Of a DNA stretch of 64,000 nucleotides, positions 43,111 to 54,063 are shown one piece after another. The translations under genes and the position numbers were made by a program. This DNA comes from Acanthosepion pharaonis (Eukaryota; Mollusca; Cephalopoda; Sepiida; Sepiidae). The notes beneath the pieces were generated by a model. The model was not told the DNA's origin. It made no database searches and saw only the letters and a program-made list of their open reading frames with translations. Every line of letters begins with the position of its first letter. Positions within the stretch are counted from its first letter, which is position 1. Location: positions 4,291,001 to 4,355,000 of the forward strand of contig CAHIKZ030004123.1 in NCBI GenBank assembly GCA_903632075.3, read 5' to 3'.

Positions 43111-44084
43111 ATACTCCTCAGCACCTCAACTGCAAAGGAAGACTCAAAACTCTAAAAGCCATTATTATACAAAATAAACAGTCCACATTAAATAAAATGT
43201 TTTTCACCACAGGAGATGTTATCGTGAAGTGCATATAATATGATTAATGTTAATATTAGTATAAACAACATTTAAAACATTAATTAATAGATGAAATAAA
43301 ATAAATAAATTGTATTCTTTTTATGTGGCCTCCTTCCCAATAGCCATTACATATGACATCATGCTAGATTATTTCAAATGTCTAACTTCCCAAAGAATAC
43401 CAGGATGCAAACAATTCTAACTATTATATAGGCAAAACATCAGTTTTTGATAATGAAGTCAAAAGTACTTGAACAAAAATTACAAAATATGAACTTCAAA
43501 CAGTTTATCCACAACTTTGAGCACATACTAAACATCTTATCTGAAAATTGAAAAAATATAACAAATGAAACAAACAGATCTTGTCAGTTCTTTTTAGTCA
43601 AACTTGTATGGAAAGTGGGGGGGGGGGCAACCCAAAATTTGTAGAATTCTCTCAAAATCAATTTAAAACACAAAGAACATTTTTGGTCAAGTGCTTTTCT
43701 TTCTTTCAGGAAGCTGTTTTTTGTAGCTGAAGCTCCTTGAATTTTTAGGTCACACTTGTATGATTAAATACATTTTACATAAGTTCCTGTACTGAGATCA
43801 ATTGTTTTTAATATTTTTTTTGTTTATTGTTCAGCAAACAGTTGATGATCTTTGTTGTTATTATTTTATTATTATTATTTTGTTTTTATTGTTTATTGTT
43901 ATTTATCTCTTATTGTTCATGTTTCATTGTATATAAAACCCACTTTCCTCTCAGTCAAAACAGATCAAAATTGTCTCCTACATTTTCCATTCAAATGCAC
44001 TAAAATTCTTTTTTTATAATGGAGGAGGTCTGTGATATATACCATCAAATACCATATTTTACTATATGGCAGGCATCCACCATT
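43111..44084. other. AT-rich, nothing recognised
   Basis: A G-run at 43617-43627 and (TTA)n near 43860-43880; otherwise featureless. Confidence 0.5.
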
Positions 44085-44480
44085 GTGTTTATGGCCACAT
44101 CATGTTGAAACACCGGTTCCTGTATGATCCCCAAAGTTAAGCAATATTGAGCCTGGTCAGTAACTAGATGGGTGACCACTTGGGAATACCAGTTTCTGTA
44201 AGCTGGGATGCAGGGGTGGTATAATGGATACTGGGTCAAAATTGTTAATTGGAGAGACAAGTTCCATTTTCAATTGGGTTCATTATGTTCACTTACATGC
44301 AAGTATCCTTAGGAAACATATGAATCCAACTCTTCTCTCCCTCAGCTATAGGTTAATTAGTAAGAATTGTATTGCCAGATCATTATTATTATCTTGAAAA
44401 ATATTCTTACAATCTAAAAATGTTTTCTGGCTTTAAATAACCCGCAAAGTGTTGATAAGCCAAAAAAAAAACAAATTAAT
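44085..44480 (+). mobile_element. 5S-tRNA chimeric SINE, full copy
   Basis: 5S part: GAAACACCGGTTCCTGTATG, AAAGTTAAGCAATATTGAGC, AACTAGATGGGTGACCACTT, TTTCTGTAAGC. It continues with a tRNA-like segment (GTGGTATAATGGATAC, then AAGTTCCATTTTC) and the same body as the tRNA SINE at 5604-6185 read on its minus strand. The tail is TTTAAATAACCCGCAAAGTG. Confidence 0.85.
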
Positions 44481-44639
44481 CTATGAAATACTGATTAGTT
44501 GATTTATTTACTTTCTTTGGAATATAAATGTTTAGAATCTACCATGGCCACAATATGAAGGTTCAGTTTATATATTTATAGAATTTTTCCTCCTCTTTAT
44601 ATTCACATTATAATTTCTTGTTTGTTTATCAAATTCTGA

Positions 44640-44800
44640 TGAGTTCTGAATCCACCTCTATCCTCCAGATATGGGTTAATTAATAAAACTTGTGTCACTA
44701 AAACTATTATTATCTCAAAAAAAAATCTTACCATCTAAAAATATTTTCTGGCTTTAAATAACCTGCAAAGGGTTGATAAACCATAGAAAACAAAACAACC
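44640..44800 (+). mobile_element. SINE tail fragment (5S-tRNA family)
   Basis: CCAGATATGGGTTAATTAAT, CTTTAAATAACCTGCAAAGG, GTTGATAAACC. Headless copy of the element just upstream. Confidence 0.65.
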
Positions 44801-45164
44801 AGTCTATGGACAGTCTACTTGGGTGGCTAGTTAATCCCCCTGTCACATTTTTCTTTCTTTAACCCTCTCACAGACAATCTGTAGTCAACTGCAACTATGC
44901 TGAGCAGACCTTAGTTATAATTTTTGGAAGAGATTACAATCTGGTGTAATCATTAATTGAACAAGAGCAGTATGCTCAAAACCTCGGTCATAATGACTTG
45001 TGACTTCATGCTAGTACACCCATGTTATATATGCCGCATATATATAGCACAAGCATGGAGGATTCTCCTATCATTTTCTATGTATGAAGGTCTAGCATCT
45101 CAGTTCATAGAACTGAACAGCCACAATATCTGTTTATATTTCTGAGAATCGGTATTGTAATTAC

Positions 45165-45520
45165 AGTATTCAAGCTGTTGTCCTCATCTTTATTGTCATA
45201 TTCACATGGCCCAGCAGATAAAAGCATTGGTTGGATCCAGTGACTTCACCGAAAGAGTTGTGAGTTCAATACCTGGATACTGCAGTGCTGAATAAAAACT
45301 TGGAGAGTTGAGTAAAAAGGGAGATAACTGAGACATCCAGAAGAGGCATAGCATGGGGAACCAGAACAATCTACCCCAGTGGTGGACAAAATAAATGGTC
45401 CAGTTTAAATTCTAATCACCTGAAGAAGGCTGTACTGTACAATGGCTGAAATGTTGTGAATATGGCAATAAAGATGAGGACAACAATCCAAGCGATGTAA
45501 ATAATGAACAGCCAGACTAT
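45165..45520 (+). mobile_element. tRNA-derived SINE with a reversed tail at its 5' end
   Basis: 45165-45206 is a reversed tail (TTGTCCTCATCTTTATTGTC). The forward SINE starts directly after it: GGCCCAGCAGATAAAAGCAT, B box TGTGAGTTCAATACC, body, CACCTGAAGAAGGCTG, ATGGCTGAAATGTTGTG, and tail CAATAAAGATGAGGACAAC. Confidence 0.8.
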
Positions 45521-45524
45521 CGAC

Positions 45525-45960
45525 ATATAGTGGTGAAGGTTTGTACAGAGCCAACTATACTTTTTGGAAGAGCCGAATACAGAGAACTGGTGCACAGTAT
45601 TGCCAAAAAGTTACTAAATAACTTTCCTCAGGTTTTGAATTCAGATTTGTCCTTCTCCTTTACTGGTTACCACTCAAGGCTATAGAACCAAGTCTGTCTT
45701 GCTATTCAGCTGGTGGGCTAATCTCACATGAGTGGGTGGTGTTAACATGGCACCACTGGGCAAAGGACTTCCTCAACACAGGTCACTGACCAGGGTGGTA
45801 GGGTTTTTTAGATGAACAACAGCCCTATGTTTGCAAGCAAGGCAAGCCATCTAGTTTGAGGACATTGGCTGCAGTCTAACCTGGAGAAGGATGAGCTGAG
45901 CCAGATTAAAATGCCTAAAACATGCCACATGATGAGCTTATTAAGAAACTATCTGCAGAG
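45525..45960. mobile_element. Dispersed repeats F and G
   Basis: 45530-45720 matches 38065-38250. 45720-45960 (CACATGAGTGGGTGGTG, GGTCACTGACCAGGGTGG, CCTGGAGAAGGATGAGCT) matches 48955-49110 in the same order. Both are SINE-like bodies of unknown family. Confidence 0.5.
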
Positions 45961-46259
45961 ACCCAGGCTCTAGAACAAGGGAGAAGATATATAAATAAAA
46001 TACATTATTGTTATTTTTATTATTTTTTTAATACTTTTTGTTATTGGGCAATGAAGATTTTGCTTCTGGGTTAAAAACGTTTGGTCTAGATTAAAATGTT
46101 TATACTGATTCCAAATTCATGCATTGATTAAAAAATAAAATTATCATAAATAAAATGTTATTTCTCATCACTATCTAAATTTTTGATGAATATAAATGTA
46201 CAACGTACAGTAATAATTTTGTCTGATTTTTTAGATGAGGAATTATCAGCACTCGTTAT

Positions 46260-46400
46260 ATCCTATATAATAATAATAATAATAATAATCCCAAAATAAT
46301 AGATCCCTGAAGATGGCAGAAGAATACTTGACTGAAACATCATGTCCAACAATAACATACTATTTACCTTGTGTATAAGTATTCTTCGCAGATATCATAA
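46260..46400 (+). repeat. (TAA)n followed by a repeat tail
   Basis: A TAA run at 46266-46290, then CCCTGAAGATGGCAGAAGAA and ACTTGACTGAAACATCATG, a variant of the widely dispersed tail. Confidence 0.6.
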
Positions 46401-48794
46401 AACCCTGACCTGCCCAGATTTACCTGAATATAGATTCAGAACCGGTTGATACAATTTAGTTTTGTACAGCATCTTAGTGACAGACAAAGGTTTTTTTTTT
46501 TTTTTGTTTCTCTTTCCTTGCCCATTGTTATTTTCCTGTTATCATGTATTGTTCTTTTAATTCTTGTTTCTATGTATTTTATCTTTTATATGTCTTTATA
46601 TTTTTATATTTATCTACAGGAGAAAATGATATATAAATTTTTATATACCAGAAAGGAAAATTAATGTGTAAAATTTTTCTCATGTGACACATTTAATCAG
46701 TTAGGACTTCAACAATATGCACAAAGTATTAGTTACTCACCATAACAAACCTAAATAATTTCAATTTTAAAAAATGGCACTTTAATTAAAAGAGAAAGCA
46801 ATTTAGTAAGATAAAAGTATATAGAAAGTGCTTTAATCACTAGACATTCCACAGTAAATTTATGTCTAGGTTCATACAACATTTCACCTTTCTTGGTAGA
46901 TCTTCCATTATCACAATGTGGATATTTAGACTAAATGAAATTGAATAGACTATATACCAGAACACATATAAAAAAAAATAAATTAAATTTAAAAGTTTCA
47001 GTAACCCCATTTTTTCATGTACATGCATAGATATATGAACATAACATCACTTTTGTTTGAAGTCCTAAAGGATGAGATGCCCCATGTAAAAAATTTTTAC
47101 ACTTTGTCATTAATTTTCCTAACATGTATCCTCCTAACTACTTATCATACATGGGAGGTAAGAATAAATTTAGAGTGTACTAACATGCAACAATATTAAA
47201 TGCAAAAGGTTTAAAAAACGTGAGAAATTTTACTCAAAATGCATCAAAGAGTTGTCTAATGATTGGAAACAATTCATTGCAAATCATGGTGAATATATAA
47301 TGAAATAAAATGTAATTGTACATTAGTTTTTGAAGAATAAAGTTGACAAATAAAAACGAAAATTATTTATGAATCAGTCTTATATATATTTGTATGTATT
47401 ATTTATTTATTTACATTGAAATGTTTTATTAAATAGAACGGACAGAGAATGTCTGTTAATTCTTTTGGTGTGTCTTTCTTGGTGTTGAATAAATCATTTG
47501 ATGTTTGGTGGAAAATTGTAACCCTGTTTCCACAGATATAGCAATGTTTTTTGTTTTTTTTTTTAAAAAAAACTACCCTGTCTAACTCTCAGTTTTCTAC
47601 TGTCTTTCCTTGTAAACTACCAATGACAGTCAAAACTACTCATAACATAATTACAATCACTTCTCACTTAATGACTTGGCTTTTTTATTGATCACCAAAC
47701 TTACAACCCACTGTGAAAATCTTTTAAAAGAAAAATCTAACCAGTCGATTATAATTGTCTTCTCTTTCTTCAAAATGAATCAAAATAAAATGAATAAAGT
47801 GAAAAATAAGAATTTGCTTATAATGTAGTTACCACATACAAATATAGTAATATACAGAATTTGTTTATTACATTTACTGTTTAGTACACTATGTACTGCA
47901 GCGTTTCTCAACCTTTTTACCCTGCATAAAAATTATATATCATTATTATTTCTTATCTCAATGATACATGAATCTACCACATACAGGTCCTGTCCACTAA
48001 CTAGTAAAGGTAGCTTAACACTGACGCCATATAGACCGCTAAATACAATTCCTATGATCATTATAATTTTAAATAATATTAGAGGTTGAAGCCTTTATTA
48101 TAATAATCAAGGATTTTCCAACAATAAGTTGTATGAGTATAGTAAAATGACAAATATAAAATTCAACAAAAATTATTAAAACAAGTGTTACTCTATTTAT
48201 CACTGTTTCTAGGTCTCTGGGGAACACCGGATGAGAAACACATACTGTGTAAACATTTAGAAATCAATTAGTGTTATGGTGCAGGTTAGGACCAAGGAAG
48301 AACAACACGAACACAAGAGTAGAAATAACGAAGGTATATTACACAAAATAATAATACAAGATGTGGAAAGTGTTAGTATGACTGTCATTCTGGTTTGGAG
48401 TGAACTACTATCAGCTCGATTTGATTTGACCATCTCCCTTGAGAGGCATAGTATACATAGTGTTAGGAAGAGTTCATTCTGTAGTTATAGGTAAGGACCT
48501 ATGACAATTAGAAATAAGAAAATATTGCAAAGTGACATTAAAACTATCTGAAGCTGGTTGATACAAACTTGTTACATATATCATCATAATGACTAGGTAG
48601 ATTTGTAGGGTTGCTGTGCAGCTTAGGCACCTGACCAACTCCCTTCATAATGTTTTAGCTGCATGCCAATACCTGTGTCTTTGTGAAAGGATCTTCCAAT
48701 CATCACAGTTTTCCTGTTTGCCTCTTCTTCTGCTTAAAGTGGTACCTTGTAGGATGTTAATGAAACGATTACTCTTAACTCTTTCTTGTGGCAT
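46401..48794. other. AT-rich intronic sequence, nothing recognised
   Basis: About 2.4 kb without a recognisable transposon, tandem repeat or exon; the longest plain stretch near the 3' end of the intron. Confidence 0.5.
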
Positions 48795-49110
48795 GGTGAT
48801 TTTCTAAGCATAGCTCAGATGTGGCACAAGGCCAAAAATCTGGAGCACCCAGTAAGGATCAAACTCACTACTCAGTTGTAATTGTTCTAGTGAGACCAGC
48901 TTGCTAACCATTACACCACATCAAACTCTTTTATGTCACGTCACTGTGGTGAAGGCTTCCTAGACTGGAGTCAACAGCCAGGGTGGAGGGTTCTCATGAA
49001 TGAAATCATTAACCCTCTGTCCATGATCAAGGTGTGCTTTTAAGTAGGTTATCAGTGGTCTGATCTGGAGAAAAATGAGCTCCACCTTATTACATGCATA
49101 GCATACCTGA
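48795..49110 (-). mobile_element. tRNA-derived SINE head (minus) plus repeat G body
   Basis: Minus strand: TGTGGTGTAATGGTTAGCAA (A-box region), AACAATTACAACTGAGTAG, GAGTTTGATCCTTACTGGG (B-box region). To the right lies repeat G as at 45720. Confidence 0.7.
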
Positions 49111-49499
49111 AATAGCGATCAGGTATAACTTTTCACTTAGTGACCAATTCATTGGAACAGAACTCCATTAACGAATGAATGACTTTATCAGTGCAAATTA
49201 GTAAAGTTTGTTTTTATCATTAACTAAATTTAGAAATCCTTTATTAGCCTGAAATTGCTTCCAATTAAATCCTTATTGCAAAAAGCAAATAAAATGGTTG
49301 GATAAAAGAAAGAAGTACTAATTATATCTTGGATTGAAAAATTCTTTTTTTTTTTTTTCTCTCCTCCTACTAAAAGCCAAAAAAAAACAAAAGATACTCC
49401 ATACATATTGTTCAAACAATTTTACCCTTTTATATACTCAGTATTGGATTTTGTTAACAACCTTTTGTTTGGTCTATTATCCACCCTTTGTCAGGTGTA

Positions 49500-50165
49500 A
49501 ATCATACTTATTATAAAACCCAGGTTGTGTGTGTGTGTCTGTACGTTTATATATTGGATCGGATTTCCTACATTTTTCAACCAATTTCAACAAAACTTCA
49601 CAGGACTACGTAAAATTACCTTGCGGTGGTTCTGACAGTGCCAAAAATTGAAAAAACACAATTGTTTTTGCACAAAATCAATTTAAAACATGATTAAGAG
49701 GCATCACAAGACTGAAAGGGGGACAACTCATATCAAGTTATGCTTATTATAAAACCCAGGTTGTTTGTATGTGTGTGTGTTCATTTATATATGGGATCGG
49801 ATTTCCTACATTTTTCAACAGATTTTAACAAAACTTCACTTTTTTTTTTGGCAGGTAGTGTTTCTTATTTTCTTGCACACTTTTTTCTTTATTTTTACAT
49901 TCAGAATGCTTTAAAAATTCCATTTACAAGACAATTGTTTATAATAAAATCCTATTCAATCGGTAAACTCATAACAATTGAAAACAATGTTTTTGTTTGA
50001 GTTTGGGTTTGACCAATTCGTAAAAAAAAAAATAATTAAGACATGCATGTCCGTCAACTTTAAACAATAATCTTTGTCAATTTTATTTTTCAGTCTTTAT
50101 AATGGTCTATACTTGATCTATCTCTTACTGTTACATCCCCGGGCACGCCAGGCTCTACTGCTAGT
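49500..50165 (-). mobile_element. Unclassified element with two internal direct repeats
   Basis: TTATTATAAAACCCAGGTTG ... GGATCGGATTTCCTACATTT occurs at 49508 and again at 49744, about 236 bp apart. The right border CCCGGGCACGCC ... CTACTGCTAG is the inverse of the CTAGCAG-type start at 2340 and 42633. Confidence 0.5.
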
Positions 50166-50374
50166 TCACAATAAAAAGGAAGAAAAGAAACCCAAGTGTT
50201 CCCTGAACAATAGTCCTAAATATATTTACTGGATTAATCCATTACAACAACATTAAGTACATTATACCACCACCCAAGTCGGTCATGTCATCTGCACCTG
50301 AGATCATAGTCCTTGTGAATGCAATGCTCCTTCCAATAGCTGTGTAGTATATATCTTGCCATGGCTATATCAGT

Positions 50375-50760
50375 CATTCATGTGTGATGTGTGATACATG
50401 CTTAGGCAATCATGTATCTTTCAATAGATGACTGACAAGGCAGATTTTTTCCCCACAGTAGGTTGCCATTTCTTTTTGCAATAGATCAGTTGCTATCCAA
50501 GGCTACAGGACCCGATCTGTCTTGCTATTTACCCATAGCTGAGGAGAGAAAAGAATTCATACATTTCACAAGGGTATTAGCATATAAGTGAATGGATTCG
50601 AGTGGAATTCAAACTCGGCTCTCCAATTCCCCAAATGAACCTTGAACTCAGATTTGTTGTTCTAAACTGTTTGCCAACCACAGCTATAAAGCCAGGTCTA
50701 TCTTGCTGTTTAATCCATACCTAGGAGGAAAAGCAAGGGATTCATACCCCTTTTTTTCTA
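50375..50760 (-). mobile_element. tRNA-derived SINE (dimer family), minus strand, plus a fragment
   Basis: GTGATACATGCTTAGGCAAT, GATGACTGACAAGGCAG, GGTTGCCATTTCTTTTTGCA, TTGCTATTTACCCATAGCTG and ATTCAAACTCGGCTCTCC follow the copy at 5604. 50640-50760 repeats part of the body. Confidence 0.75.
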
Positions 50761-52082
50761 TCTTTTACTCAAGGCCCAAGAGCTACTCAAGGTAGAGGAT
50801 TACTGAGTGAGGTTGTTCTCCAGGAATCAAAGTAGAACTTCTTGAGTTGGAAATATTATGCCTGACTGTGCATCTCGGATACCAAGCTTACTTGTTTGAG
50901 AGGAATAAAGGAGGAACCATTGGAGGAGGGGGTCATAAAGGCTGCTTGGGATATGAGCTGACATCCCCTACTCTCATTTTCTATAGAATTACTGTTAGAC
51001 TATAGCAATAAGGAAATATCTATAAGGAGATTAGGGGTCTCCCAAGTATATTTGTGCAGATCTGAACACATTGGCTCACAATTTGAGTTTTGTAGCCCAT
51101 TAAAATCCTAAGAAGACCACAAATTCTACAAGATACCCTGCTGGAGCCCAACCTTGTTTTTAATTCAGAGTTATCCTTCTCCTAGACTGATTACTATCTC
51201 AAGGCAAGAGAACCCAGTCTACCCTGCTATTTAACCCATAACTGGAGGAAGATGGATTCATGTTTTTCAAAGAGCATTAATGCAAATTGAATGAAACAGA
51301 ATTGAATGTGAATTGAACCTGGCATGCTTAATTCACTTTCTGTGCTGATAACCCTAACACTATCCATGTTTCGAATGCAGTGAATTTGACTAGAATTCAA
51401 ACTCAATTTGTTGATTTTTCATTCCAAACTGCTAACTCTTACACCTCTGCCTGGATATTTTCTACACCCCAAGTACCCAGATGATTTAAAACTATAAATT
51501 AAATGAGGTGTTGGCAATTTCCTTTGGTATGTTTTCATCTGACCTCAGGAGGTACAGATAGTGTATGGATATCATTTCAGAAAGTGAATTAGGCGTGCTG
51601 AGTTCAATTCCCCCACTCAGTTATCTTTTGTCCACTTCATGCTAATGCTCTTTGAAAAAAGTATTAATCCATTTACCTCTAGTTATGGGTTAAATAGCAA
51701 GACAAACTGGGCTCTCATTTCTTAGAAGCAGTAACCAATCTAGGAGAAGGATAACCAACCAGTTGGGCTCAGGCTATCTTGCCCGAGACACACCGCTGTT
51801 GCTATGGCCACAGTACCTGGGTTTTCCCTACAATACTAATGAGTTATACGACACACACACATCTGATCTCAAATGACTTACTGTATATACTTATGTATAA
51901 GTTGGCTTTATGTGACTCTTGAATTTTTTTTGTATGAATTTTAACCTTTCCAGGAATAAAAAATTTACTTGTTTTTCACCAAAAATGCATTATTTTTAAC
52001 CTCTTAATAGATCATGTCTAAACAAAGGTTTGCTGCTTTGAAATAAAATGTCTAAAATATATATTTTTGTTGTTGCTTTCAG
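50761..52082. other. SINE debris upstream of the last exon
   Basis: 51150-51400 and 51585-51800 carry further pieces of the same SINE body, the second inverted (ATTTACCTCTAGTTATGGGTTAAATAGCAAGAC, quoted here as ATTTACCTCTAGTT and GGGTTAAATAGCAAG). The last 35 bases form the acceptor of the exon at 52083. Confidence 0.5.
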
Positions 52083-53349
52083 GCGAGGGACAACGGCCTT
52101 TGTTATTTCCTGGATTCTCATCTATATTATCATCCAAACGTGCAAGTTACTCTCTGCAACAGATTACCTCGTGTGTTTGGCGAAGATTAACCGGACTCTA
52201 ATCCACCCCCGCAACATTCACAACTGGCAATCAATTCATGAACGCAGGAGGGATGTCCTCTTGTATTCGGCTCATTACCGGCCTCTTGGAGACACCCAAG
52301 CTGTCCATGTGCTCGCAGTGGGAACAGGCATTCCTACAGGTTTCGTGTGCATGTTGTGGTACCCGGACTCCTTCTTCCCAGTCATCGTCAAAGCCAACAC
52401 GTTAAATCATGATGTTGATGAGGTCAGGAGAGGGAAGATTATTGAGCAGTTCTTCTTCACATGCGCATGTAATTCCACCCAGGTGCCAGTCTACGTGTCT
52501 CTAACAGGCCCCCGATGTACCATGCCAACAACGTTCCTTCACGTGCAGATCCCACAGAAAACCACACCGCAGAAAGAGTTTGGTATCTGTATGTCCAGCA
52601 CTTCTTCCAATGTTCATCCGCTCAGGATTATTGAGTGGATGGAAGCCCACCAAATGTTTGGCGTTGACGAAATCACTCTCTATTATCACTCACTCTCAAA
52701 CAACATGTCCAGAATTCTTAATCAGTACCAAAAAGAAGGATTTGTCAGGTTGCAGTATATGTCCGTGCCAAGACGGTATGGGATTTGGTCAGATTTCAAG
52801 ATAATCTCCTCCCTCTCACTGAATGATTGCATGTGGAAAAATATGTATCGGTATCGGTACATTTTTATTCTTTTAAATTTTGACGAAATTATAATCCCTC
52901 GAATACACAGGAATTATAGCGAACTGATTGACTATGTCGATCGAACTGAGGGCCTACTGATGCCCGCAGCGTCATACACATTTCAAAACACGATATTTAA
53001 TCTTTGTTCAGCAGATGTAAAGGACCCGGCTTTCTCGAACTTTCTACGCTTTTTGAAGCGTGAGCCACCTAGTGAGGAGATGCGTGATTTTCGATCACTA
53101 ATCAATCCCAGATATTGTCTTTCCCTCTTTATGCACTACTGTCATTGTTTCGTCTCGAGTGAAGCAATGCCCTGGACGGTGAAAGTGCGACAGCACATAG
53201 CTCTAACTCATCACTATCATACAGTACCCAAGAGTAGAGTCAGCTGTGATAATCTTAAAAAAAATTTATCTCTCGACAAAACTGTAGATCGCTTTCGCAG
53301 GTCTCTGAGCAAGCGCTGTGAATCTAAAATTGCTCAACACAAACTTTAA
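52083..53349 (+). CDS. Glycosyltransferase family 92 (DUF23) protein, 3'-terminal coding exon
   Basis: The exon opens after the acceptor TTGTTGTTGCTTTCAG and stays open to the stop TAA at 53347-53349, about 422 codons. It starts with a membrane anchor (TTAFVISWILIYIIIQ), then a stem, then the GT92 domain from about 52570: GICMSSTSSN, PLRIIEWMEAHQMFGVDEIT, GFVRLQYMSV, WSDFK (52785-52800), and the metal-binding-type motif NFDEIIIP at 52876. It ends with the family's HHYH block near 53208. Several N-glycosylation sequons fit a lumenal location. GT92 enzymes such as C. elegans GALT-1 add galactose to glycans in the Golgi; the acceptor here is unknown. An in-frame ATG at 52048 lies before the acceptor and is probably intronic; a single-exon start there is the alternative. 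Composition is clearly coding, unlike its surroundings. Confidence 0.88.
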
Positions 53350-53659
53350 ATCGGTCTTTTTTTTTTCTTCTTTTGGGGTCAGGGTATGTTTTATGAAAAG
53401 AAAATAAGAAAAAGAAAACAATAACAAAGTATTTTACAGTCTTGTAAAATCCTTTCCGCTTTTGAACAAGCAGAGGTTATCTTCATAACCGATTTGTCAG
53501 TGTGAGAAAAAGAATATTACCATTTTTACCTGGACTTGCAATTCTTCAGGGTTTGGAGCAGACGTTCTGTGGATTGTCCTTCAGAATAATCTGGCCCTTT
53601 TTATTTTTTTTATTTTTTATTTTTTTTGCTTATATGACTGGTATTTTTGTGAAGAGTGT
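53350..53659 (+). other. 3' flank / probable 3' UTR of the GT92 gene
   Basis: No AATAAA was found before the SINE at 53660. The nearest are inside that SINE (near 53948 and 53993), so the transcript may end there. Confidence 0.4.
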
Positions 53660-54040
53660 ACAACTATATACCACCCCTATGATCACCAGAGTTAAGTAAT
53701 GTCGAGCCTGGTCAGTACCTTGATGGGTGACTGCTTGGGTATACCAGATACTGTAAGCTTGGATGTATGGATGGTGTAATGGATAATGGCCGGGAATTGT
53801 TAATCAGCAAGCAGTATTTCCATTCCTGTTGGCTTCATTATATTCACATACACGCAATTACCCTTGGGAAAGGTATGAATCAACTTCTTCCCCCTCCACT
53901 ATGGGTTAATTATTAAGATTTATATCACCAAACTACTGTTATCGCCAAAAATAAAATTGCTTACAAAATATTTAGATTTTGGCATTAAATAACCCTTAAA
54001 GATGTTGATATGCCACTAAATAAAGACAACCAACCAAATT
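53660..54040 (+). mobile_element. 5S-tRNA chimeric SINE, full copy, in the GT92 3' flank
   Basis: 5S part: ATACCACCCCTATGATCACC, AGAGTTAAGTAATGTCGAGC, GTACCTTGATGGGTGACTGC, ACTGTAAGC. tRNA-like part: ATGGTGTAATGGATAATGG. Body CCCTTGGGAAAGGTATGAAT and CCACTATGGGTTAATTATTA. Tail TTTTGGCATTAAATAACCC and GATATGCCACTAAATAAAG. Confidence 0.85.
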
Positions 54041-54063
54041 TATACCAGTCTTAGCCTTACATA

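Larger units (their letters stand above)
7385..52082 (+). other. Predicted 44.7-kb intron of the GT92 gene
   Basis: Donor GTAATT is at 7385 and the acceptor TTGTTGTTGCTTTCAG ends at 52082. The interval contains only transposons, satellites and AT-rich sequence; no other exon with matching splice signals was recognised. Introns of this size are usual in cephalopods. Additional small exons inside cannot be excluded. Confidence 0.6.

Noticed and set aside
50260..50345. Possible exon near ACCACCCAAGTCGG
   Set aside because: No acceptor or donor pair and no sustained frame.
52048..52082. ATG at 52048 as the translation start of the GT92 protein
   Set aside because: A textbook acceptor follows at 52082, and the stretch before it is AT-rich like the intron. 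Not fully excluded, as it would still give an anchor-like N-terminus.
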